64,000 bases of DNA from Edaphochlamys debaryana. Lineage: Eukaryota; Chlorophyta; Chlorophyceae; Chlamydomonadales. Position 1 is the stretch's first letter; each line of letters starts with the position of its first letter. The DNA lies in NCBI GenBank assembly GCA_016858145.1, contig JAEHOE010000044.1, forward strand, positions 64,501-128,500. Direction: 5' to 3'. Shown piece after piece: positions 52,069-57,510 of the stretch. The notes beneath the pieces were generated by a model. The model was not told the DNA's origin and ran no database searches. It worked only from the letters and a program-made list of their open reading frames with translations. A program made the translations under genes and the position numbers.

Positions 52069-53042
52069 ATGTCTTCTTTGAGGACCGCCGCCATCGCACC
52101 TTTGCGAGGAGCCGCGGGGCCGCGGTCTCTTCCTGCCAAGGACCCTCGGCCATGTGGTGCTGCGTCGAGGCCAATTACTGGTGAGTCTTTTGCGGGGCGG
52201 GGCGGCGCGCGAGCGGAGCACCTGCTGCATGTCGGCGAGCCGCGGCCCGCAGCACAATTTCGAGGATGATGAGCTCTATTGTCGCCCCAGTCCGAGGTCC
52301 CTTTAGCCGGGGACATCTATGCGGATTGACCGACGCAGTGCGTCTCTGACTCTCATTCATTCATGCTGCACACTGCACATGCGCACGGCGGCGGCCCGCT
52401 AGCCAAGCCCCAAGCGCCATGGTGATGACACACTTACTCAGCTCACTCGGAGTCTGATGACGACACACTGTTCCAACACTTTGCTGAATGCGCGCCCGGC
52501 GCCGCCGCCGCCACACCCCATCGCACCCACCCGCATTCTGCATCACCCTGGCCGACTCCCTTGGGAAGGAGGACACTTTCCCCGACTGATCGAAGTTGAA
52601 GCAGCGAACTAATTCTAACTAGGGCCTTCGGGTCCGTCAAGCCAGATTAACTGACCCTTGTGGAAGGAGCCAGGGAATGCACGCGCACTGCTTTGCCTCG
52701 CCCGAGCTTAGGGGGGATTGATGATTTGAAACCTTTCGGTCCGTGTTTCTGACTGCGCATCGCGCAATTGACGAGACCGGTTTCTCTGTCTGACCCCTAG
52801 CCGTGCCCTAGTTCCTGATTGCCTTCCATCCTCGAGCCCTTCCTTGACCTCCCGCCCCCCTCGCAACCCCTCGCCCCGCAGGCACTCGTCTACCCCGCCG
52901 ACGTGCCCCCGTTCACGTTGACGCCAGCGGCAACCGAGACCCTCCGTCGCCTCCATGTGCCGACAAGCTCGACCCTCAAGCACCCCGTCCTCGTGGCCCC
53001 GCTCACCTTCGACGTGGTCGGGCCATGGGCTTCGTCGCTCAG
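52069..53042 (+). CDS. Possible snoRNA host gene, two exons seen, incomplete model
   Basis: Exon 52,069-52,180 opens with ATG (MSSLRTAAIAPLRGAAGPRS), looks like a transit peptide, and ends at a clean GTGAGT donor. A second exon at 52,882-53,042 is flanked by CCCCGCAG and GTATGG and reads LVYPADVPPFTLTPAATETL, then RRLHVPTSSTLKHPVLVAPL in one frame. G or C fills about 85% of third codon positions in that frame against about 58% in the neighbouring frame. The phases of the two exons do not match, so at least one exon between or after them is missing from this model. snoRNA candidates lie in the intervals that would be introns. I do not recognise the protein. Confidence 0.35.
52262..52352 (+). 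ncRNA. Box C/D snoRNA, predicted 25S rRNA guide
   Basis: Box C GATGA at 52,268-52,272 and box D CTGA at 52,346-52,349 are bracketed by GAG/CTC pairing with the 3-nt bulge of a kink-turn. Upstream of a CCGA box D' (52,292-52,295), bases 52,280-52,291 can pair with the conserved 25S segment ACTGGGGCGGCA (12 pairs, one G-U). The stretch before box D folds on itself (GACGC/GCGTC), so only D' may guide. Confidence 0.5.
52414..52494 (+). ncRNA. Box C/D snoRNA candidate, target not identified
   Basis: Box C GTGATGA at 52,422-52,428, internal CTGA at 52,454-52,457 (overlapping a TGATGA box C'), box D CTGA at 52,484-52,487. The ends pair as CAT/ATG extended by GCG/CGC past one bulged C. I could not match either guide stretch to conserved rRNA. 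Confidence 0.45.
52712..52798 (+). ncRNA. Box C/D snoRNA, predicted 25S rRNA guide
   Basis: Terminal stem GGGGG (52,712-52,716) with CCCCT (52,794-52,798), kink-turn bulge ATT, box C GATGA (52,720-52,724), box D CTGA (52,790-52,793), box D' CTGA (52,749-52,752). The 11 bases before box D' complement 25S AAACACGGACC, with the fifth pair on the A of ACAC. That is a methylated region in many eukaryotes. Confidence 0.65.
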
Positions 53043-53116
53043 GTATGGGAGTGGGAGTGAGAATCGAGTCACAACGCATTCGTTCGGGCCCTGCACGTCT
53101 CCCGCTTCCGAAACTC

Positions 53117-53208
53117 ACGCGGTGATGATACCAATCAGATTCGGACTAGAGTTTCCGAGGGCCTCGGCCTGTTGACGAACTCACTGATTCCCTTGGCTGT
53201 CTGAGCGT
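53117..53208 (+). ncRNA. Box C/D snoRNA with two neighbouring 25S rRNA guides
   Basis: Terminal stem ACGC/GCGT (53,117-53,120 and 53,205-53,208), box C GTGATGA (53,122-53,128), box D' CCGA (53,155-53,158), box D CTGA (53,201-53,204). Bases 53,188-53,200, flush against box D, complement 25S ACAGCCAAGGGAA (13 pairs). Bases 53,141-53,152, before box D', complement 25S ACTCTAGTCCGA (12 pairs). The two rRNA sites lie close together in the 3' part of 25S. Confidence 0.8.
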
Positions 53209-53269
53209 TCTATGCGTCTGCGCCACACGTAGCTAGCACGCACAATAGGGAGGGGCACTGTCCGGGCAA

Positions 53270-53327
53270 GGCTTCTAATCAGTTGGTCCCGCGGCTATCA
53301 GTGTCGCGGGGCCCGTTCCCAGAAGCC
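53270..53327 (+). ncRNA. Stable hairpin, possible H/ACA-type snoRNA arm
   Basis: GGCTTCT (53,270-53,276) pairs perfectly with AGAAGCC (53,321-53,327). Inside, CCCGCG (53,288-53,293) pairs with CGCGGG (53,305-53,310), leaving an internal loop of the size of a pseudouridylation pocket. No convincing H box or ACA box partner was found. Confidence 0.3.
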
Positions 53328-53357
53328 ATATTGCCGGTTGCAAAGGTTTGATCGACC

Positions 53358-53432
53358 CTGCAGCTGATGATGGTGCTCGCTATCCTATCCCCTTACCTGG
53401 TTGGGGGCTAGGACGATTGCTCCCAGACATAT
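53358..53432 (+). ncRNA. Degenerate copy of the kink-turn RNA family
   Basis: GATGA at 53,366-53,370, a C-rich/G-rich hairpin followed by CTAGG as in element 2, and an ending CCAGACATATCT in place of CTGAGCCATCT. Hairpin P3 and the terminal pairing are lost. It is followed by the GCATTGCACTGCACGCAC spacer motif that also follows element 1. Confidence 0.35.
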
Positions 53433-53642
53433 CTCCACTGGGCTTGGGTCGGGTACGGCATTGCACTGCACGCACTGTAGCCCGCTGCTTGACGGTCAGG
53501 CGCTGGGGCCACACGTCCCCTTTGCCTAACATATTACTGGCAGCCACAGTACTGGGCTGGTATCGCTGGCCGTCTGTGGCTAGCCCCCCGTCACTGGCAA
53601 CTGCGGTATCGGCCTGCACATCTCTCGCCCTGCAAACATCTA

Positions 53643-53725
53643 GCGCGATGATGATAACTTTAGAGGCTGTTTATGATCACAATGATTATAACCAACCAAA
53701 ACGACTTCTCCTTACTCTGACGCGC
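53643..53725 (+). ncRNA. Box C/D snoRNA, predicted 18S rRNA guide
   Basis: Perfect terminal stem GCGCG (53,643-53,647) with CGCGC (53,721-53,725), box C ATGATGA (53,648-53,654), box D CTGA (53,717-53,720). Bases 53,701-53,713 complement the universally conserved 18S 3'-end segment AAGGAGAAGTCGT (13 pairs). The rule of five places the 2'-O-methyl group on the second A of that segment. Confidence 0.75.
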
Positions 53726-53795
53726 ACTACTTATGCACGCACCCGCACGCTTGCTTGCACGCGGCGACGCCACCGAGGCGCGCTCTCGCAAACCC

Positions 53796-53875
53796 TGGCA
53801 ATGAAGAGACCCGTGTCCGGGGCATTCCTGACCCCAACCACCCACTTGTGTGGGAAGGGACCCTTGTCTGAGCCA
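53796..53875 (+). ncRNA. Kink-turn RNA element 1
   Basis: P1 TGGC/GCCA; GAAGA (53,803-53,807) faces CTGA (53,868-53,871), so the usual U-U of the kink-turn is A-U here. P2 GTCC/GGAC (53,815-53,818, 53,858-53,861); P3 GGGG/CCCC around loop CATTCCTGA; P4 CCCAC/GTGGG with loop TTGT. Confidence 0.75.
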
Positions 53876-53945
53876 TCTATACCGCGCCTCGGCTGGCTAT
53901 CGCATTGCACTGCACGCACCCACTCGATCCTCTCATTGCTCGGGC

Positions 53946-54024
53946 TGGCTGTGATGATGCGTTGCCGGGGGAGTTCCTGTCCCCCACGGCCCCACTGTTG
54001 GGGACTAGGCGCCTTTCTGAGCCA
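53946..54024 (+). ncRNA. Kink-turn RNA element 2
   Basis: P1 TGGC/GCCA; GATGA 53,953-53,957 with CTGA 54,017-54,020. P2 GCC/GGC plus a U-G; P3 GGGGG/CCCCC (53,967-53,971, 53,981-53,985) with loop AGTTCCTGT; P4 CCCCA/TGGGG with loop CTGT. Confidence 0.75.
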
Positions 54025-54082
54025 TCTGGGTTGTTCCCTGCATTCGCACGCATGGCACTGCACGCCGGCACCACCTTACCTC

Positions 54083-54162
54083 TGGCCTTGATGAGGACCC
54101 GGCTGGGGGAATTCCTGTCCCCAACCTCACCTTCCTTGGTGAAGCAGCCCGTCTCTGAGCCA
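54083..54162 (+). ncRNA. Kink-turn RNA element 3
   Basis: P1 TGGC/GCCA; GATGA 54,090-54,094 with CTGA 54,155-54,158. P2 GGCT/AGCC (54,101-54,104, 54,146-54,149); P3 GGGG/CCCC with loop AATTCCTGT; P4 TCACC/GGTGA (54,127-54,131, 54,138-54,142). Confidence 0.75.
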
Positions 54163-54236
54163 TCCTAGTCCGGTTGCAGTTGCAAATGCTCACAACAAGC
54201 ACCCACGCCATGCACACTACGTGTCGTGACACGCTC

Positions 54237-54315
54237 AGGCCTTGATGACATGGTCCGCGGGCTTTCCTGATCCGCACCTCACCCGTCTGGGTGACGTTTG
54301 ACCTCTGCTGAGCCT
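54237..54315 (+). ncRNA. Kink-turn RNA element 4
   Basis: P1 AGGC/GCCT, a compensated outer pair; GATGA 54,244-54,248 with CTGA 54,308-54,311. P2 GGTC/GACC (54,252-54,255, 54,300-54,303); P3 GCGGG/TCCGC closed by G-U with loop CTTTCCTGA; P4 TCACCC/GGGTGA with loop GTCT. Confidence 0.78.
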
Positions 54316-54358
54316 TGAATTGTCTAGACTTGCACAAGTGCATCGACCGCTAAAACTC

Positions 54359-54934
54359 TGGCCATGACGAAACACACCGCACTGGGGCTTTCCTGGTCCC
54401 ACTTCCCTGCTTGTCGGGGACGCGCGGTTTCGGAGCCATCCTCGGTTTCCCTTCCTCCCTTGCACCTGTCTCCCACTCCTCCTGGCCATGACGAAACACA
54501 CCGCACTGGGGCTTTCCTGGCCCCACTTCCCTGCTTGTCGGGGACGCGCGGTTTCGGAGCCATCCTCGGTTTCCCTTGCTCCCTTGCACCTGTCTCCCAC
54601 TCCTCCTGGCCATGACGAAACACACCGCACTGGGGCTTTCCTGGCCCCACTTCCCTGCTTGTCGGGGACGCGCGGTTTCGGAGCCATCCTCGGTTTCCCT
54701 TGCTCCCTTGCACCTGTCTCCCACTCCTCCTGGCCATGACGAAACACACCGCACTGGGGCTTTCCTGGCCCCACTTCCCCGCTTGTCGGGGACGCGCGGT
54801 TTCGGAGCCATCCTCGGTTTCCCTTGCTCCCTTGCACCTGTCTCCCACTCCTCCTGGCCATGACGAAACACACCGCACTGGGGCTTTCCTGGCCCCACTT
54901 CCCCGCTTGTCGGGGACGCGCGGTTTCGGAGCCA
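54359..54934 (+). repeat. Kink-turn RNA elements 5-9 as a 124-bp tandem repeat
   Basis: Five nearly identical 80-nt elements (54,359-54,438, 54,483-54,562, 54,607-54,686, 54,731-54,810, 54,855-54,934) repeat with an exact 124-bp period including the spacer. All five carry GACGA facing CGGA, which turns the kink-turn U-U into C-G. P1 TGGC/GCCA; P2 CCGC/GCGG; P3 GGGG/CCCC (TCCC in the first unit, giving a G-U) with loop CTTTCCTGG; P4 TCCCTG/CGGGGA in units 5-7 and TCCCCG/CGGGGA in units 8-9, a wobble replaced by a Watson-Crick pair. Confidence 0.85.
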
Positions 54935-54954
54935 TATCTGTGTGTCGTCTTTGC

Positions 54955-55034
54955 TGGCTGTGATGAGGTCTGTGCGCGTGGGCTTTCCTGACCCTCATCT
55001 CGTCGCTCTCGGCGATTGCGCTGTCTCTGAGCCA
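54955..55034 (+). ncRNA. Kink-turn RNA element 10
   Basis: P1 TGGC/GCCA; GATGA 54,962-54,966 with CTGA 55,027-55,030. P2 GCGC/GCGC; P3 GGG/CCC with loop CTTTCCTGA; P4 TCGTCG/CGGCGA (55,000-55,005, 55,010-55,015) with one U-G and loop CTCT. Confidence 0.78.
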
Positions 55035-55096
55035 TGCTGGTGGTGTAGCATCCTCTCTGCGGTCGGGCGTTGTCTTGTCGAATGATCTGGTTGGGC

Positions 55097-55175
55097 TGGC
55101 GTTGATGAAATGCGCAGGGGGCATTCCTGACCCCCACAACCCTTGTTTGAGGGAGCGTTGCGCGTGTCTGAGCCA
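55097..55175 (+). ncRNA. Kink-turn RNA element 11
   Basis: P1 TGGC/GCCA; GATGA 55,104-55,108 with CTGA 55,168-55,171. P2 ATGCGC/GCGCGT with one U-G (55,110-55,115, 55,160-55,165); P3 GGGGG/CCCCC with loop CATTCCTGA; P4 CCCTT/GAGGG with loop GTTT. Confidence 0.78.
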
Positions 55176-55198
55176 TCTCTATACTGAACTGTTCGCGT

Positions 55199-55277
55199 GG
55201 GCGTTGATGAGTAATGTGCGCCGGGGCTTTCCTGACCCCTCCTACCCTAGTCTTGGGGATTGCGCCCTGCTGAGCCC
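55199..55277 (+). ncRNA. Kink-turn RNA element 12
   Basis: P1 GGGC/GCCC, a compensated outer pair; GATGA 55,206-55,210 with CTGA 55,270-55,273. P2 GCGC/GCGC; P3 GGGG/CCCC (55,223-55,226, 55,236-55,239) with loop CTTTCCTGA; P4 CCCTA/TGGGG with loop GTCT. Confidence 0.78.
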
Positions 55278-55306
55278 TTCTATGTGAGTTTTGTTCCGTC
55301 GTGTGT

Positions 55307-55385
55307 CGGCGCTGATGAAGCTTTGCGCGAGGGCATTCCTGACCCTCACGACTCCCGCCTGGGGGATTGCGCTAGCTCTGAGCCG
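55307..55385 (+). ncRNA. Kink-turn RNA element 13
   Basis: P1 CGGC/GCCG, a compensated outer pair, with a further GT/AC step outside; GATGA 55,314-55,318 with CTGA 55,378-55,381. P2 GCGC/GCGC with AGC/GCT continuing to the kink-turn; P3 GAGGG/CCCTC with loop CATTCCTGA; P4 TCCC/GGGA. Confidence 0.78.
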
Positions 55386-55432
55386 CGACGAGTGTCTTGT
55401 GCATGCACGTCTGCACGCCTCCTCTGGCCGCC

Positions 55433-55593
55433 TGCCGATGATGAAGCACGCCAACACGTGACACGCTGTGGCGGATCCGGGCGCCTGCTCTGCAGGAACG
55501 AACCTACCCGGTGAACCCACGCAGCCTGCGGCGCGCCTCGGCGCCCGCGGGTGGCTCTGTGCACACGGTGCAGCTCTGCTGCGGTCTGAGGCA
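55433..55593 (+). ncRNA. Possible long box C/D RNA
   Basis: TGCC (55,433-55,436), a 3-nt bulge and GATGA (55,440-55,444) face CTGA (55,586-55,589) followed by GGCA, giving the same kink-turn geometry. The 161-nt interval is long and no guide could be matched, so chance is possible. Confidence 0.3.
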
Positions 55594-55634
55594 CGGCATC
55601 CACGCATCCACCCCCACTTCTCACATCACTCACT

Positions 55635-55760
55635 GGCCGATGATGATAGTTCCAAATAGGGCTTCTCTCAGAACACCATTCGCAGGGCCCGTCTAGAGCT
55701 TTCGCCTTTCGCCGGGCTTGAGAGCTGTTGCGGCGTTTCCTTCCTTGGATGTCCGAGGCC
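55635..55760 (+). ncRNA. U14: U14 box C/D snoRNA
   Basis: 126 nt, the usual U14 size. Terminal stem GGCC/GGCC with the kink-turn bulge, box C ATGATGA (55,640-55,646), box D CCGA (55,753-55,756) in place of CTGA. Domain B, bases 55,739-55,752 flush with box D, complements 18S ACATCCAAGGAAGG (14 pairs), the hallmark U14 site for 18S methylation. Domain A, bases 55,676-55,685, complements 18S CTGCGAATGG, the pairing needed for 18S processing in yeast. Confidence 0.88.
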
Positions 55761-56224
55761 TATCCTTCCGATCATGCACGCACACACCTTCGCAAGACTG
55801 GTTGTGGATGATGACAACACACCAGAGCAATCTCACGACGGTCTTCATTGCGGCACCTTCGGGGGCCTTGCTGATAGCCTGGTATAAATTTCTGACACGC
55901 CGTCTTGCACACTGCACCTCTGTCTTCTCCGCTACCCGGTGTTTCTCAACACCCTCATCTCTGGATGGGTTGTATGGGCGGGATTCTCGGGCAGGTTGGC
56001 TGGCTGGCGGAGGATGGCTGTGGATCAGCAAGGTTGTGGCTTGTGGCAGTTGTGGGGCAGGGCCCTGCTCCCTGCCTTCCCCTGGCGAGTCTGCGGCTGT
56101 CCGCAGTGCAGAGCCCCACCGTGCCGCTGCTGCTGCAAACTAAGAAGTGGATACTGCATGATGGGCCTTGGCCTTTGTGAGCTGCCGCCGCCCTCTGCTG
56201 CATCGCCCGCGCACACCGCTGTGC
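55761..56224. other. Spacer after U14
   Basis: No gene is supported. A GGATGATGAC at 55,806 and GCTGATAG at 55,872 resemble boxes C and D, but the flanks do not pair and the guide matches no rRNA that I know. Confidence 0.4.
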
Positions 56225-56232
56225 GGTGCCAG

Positions 56233-56769
56233 CAGCGTTGCTATCTTCCCTGGGCCGAAGTGCGGGAGGTCCCGCACTCGGACCTCGGGTCCAAGCCCAA
56301 GAGTGCGAAAGCGGGCCGCACTTGGCAAGTGCTTGCCGCCCAGAAGTGCGGGAGAGTGCGGTGGAGTGTAGCGGAGGGCGCGGCGTTCTGGAGGCCTGTT
56401 TCAAGCGGATGAGTCTGCCTGGCTCTCGCCCTAGTGCATGAGCTGATGTAGGCGGGCAACTGGGGGTCTTGAATTCCAGCAGCAACCCCGTAGTGTATGC
56501 TGCAAGTGCATGTGATGCGGGCTGGACGGTGGGGGTGGGAAGGGGACTGCCTGCCCGGCTGGCCGCGCCCGTTCGGTGGGCCCCCCAGGGGTTGAGGGGC
56601 CCCCGCACCTGAGCCGCCAGAAGGCTCAAAAATGTGCCGGCGCGGGCCGCACTCGCAACCAAACTTTGCTACAAAAGTGCGGGAGCTTCCGCACATGAGG
56701 CTCTTTCCGTCACCGAAAGTGCGGGATGGCCTCACTCCCCCGCACTTCCGCACTAAGATAGCAACACTG
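56233..56769. mobile_element. hAT-like non-autonomous DNA transposon (MITE), 537 bp
   Basis: Terminal inverted repeats CAGCGTTGCTATCTT (56,233-56,247) and AAGATAGCAACACTG (56,755-56,769) match at 14 of 15 positions. They are flanked by an exact 8-bp direct repeat GGTGCCAG at 56,225-56,232 and 56,770-56,777. An 8-bp target duplication with ends starting CAG is the hAT pattern. The subterminal regions carry many copies of AGTGCGGG or its complement in both orientations, as expected for hAT transposase binding sites. No transposase frame is present. Confidence 0.85.
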
Positions 56770-56777
56770 GGTGCCAG

Positions 56778-57510
56778 GTGGCTGAGCGCTGCATGGCCTT
56801 GGCCTGGCCCACCGGCCCCCTCCGCTCCTGCAGCGGCTCCGGGGCGTGCCAGGCTGCCAGCGGCCCACTGCTACCTGACTGCATCGCGCATCCAAGCCGT
56901 CCGGCGTGCAGCTGCCGGAGGCCCCACGCCTTGTCCACCCTGCCTCGCGAAGTCGCGATGCGCCCTACCGTCACTGGCTTACAGGTCCGAACGCGCGGGG
57001 GTCTCACGAGTCTAGATGCCCTCATTGCCCCGCCTCATGGCCCGCAAGACCCTGTCGGCAATACGCAGGCGCCCCGGCCCCTGGACCACGCTCGTACCGG
57101 TACCACACAAGTGCTCCACGCGAGGCCTAGTGCTCTACACCCTGCCCTCGTGCCCTCCCTCCTCACCCCCTCCTGGCCGTGGACCCGCACCGCCCCCCCT
57201 CGCCGCACGCTGCAGCCGAACCCCTCCTGGCCCCACCATCTAGACCCGCAGGCCACAGCTCACGGATCCCCGCCCCCCAGCGCACGCCCCCGTCCAGCTC
57301 AGTGCGCTGACCGGCACAGCACCGCTGGGGCGCGGCCCACAACCCGCGCCCCCTCACGTCACCCCCCTTCCGTACGCCAAGTCCGCTGCCGGCGCTCGTC
57401 TCCGGTCCGCGCGCACGTTCGCACACTGCAGCCGAGGCCCTCCTGGCCGCCACTCGTATGGCTCCACCCCCCACCGCAGCTGCCCCCTCCTGCCCCCAGC
57501 CTCCGCGCCC
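56778..57510. other. 3' flank of the CaMKII association-domain gene
   Basis: C-rich sequence with a few loosely repeated CTCCTGGCC and CACGCTGCAGCCGA-like tracts (57,170-57,450). No supported gene; presumably the 3' untranslated region of the minus-strand gene ending at 57,511. Confidence 0.35.

Larger units (their letters stand above)
53796..55385 (+). repeat. Array of 13 structured kink-turn RNAs, 79-80 nt each
   Basis: Thirteen units start at 53,796, 53,946, 54,083, 54,237, 54,359, 54,483, 54,607, 54,731, 54,855, 54,955, 55,097, 55,199 and 55,307. Each folds as: terminal stem P1 (4 bp, NGGC/GCCN); a 3-nt bulge plus GATGA facing CTGA (kink-turn); stem P2 (about 4 bp, different sequence in most units); hairpin P3 (3-5 bp) with a 9-nt loop containing TTCCTG; hairpin P4 (about 5 bp) with a 4-6-nt loop; then P2 and box D. 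P1, P2, P3 and P4 all show compensating changes between units, and G-U pairs fit only + strand RNA. Spacers of 20-75 nt separate units. The array lies between an 18S-guide snoRNA and U14. No known family was recognised. Confidence 0.85.

Noticed and set aside
54359..54934. CRISPR-like regular repeat
   Set aside because: The 124-bp units are duplicated whole, with no unique spacers, and the genome is eukaryotic.
54364..54963. Open frames through the 124-bp repeats on both strands
   Set aside because: They follow the repeat period, lack gene context, and the structure-preserving changes favour RNA.
53796..55385. Array read as hammerhead ribozymes because of CTGATGA
   Set aside because: The GAAA and UH parts of the hammerhead core are absent, and GATGA faces CTGA as in a kink-turn.
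53796..55385. Array read as ordinary methylation-guide snoRNAs
   Set aside because: The segments before D and D' are base-paired in P2 and P3 and vary between units, so they cannot serve as conserved guides.
55806..55885. Another box C/D snoRNA
   Set aside because: GGATGATGAC and CTGA are present, but the flanks do not pair and the guide matches no conserved rRNA that I know.
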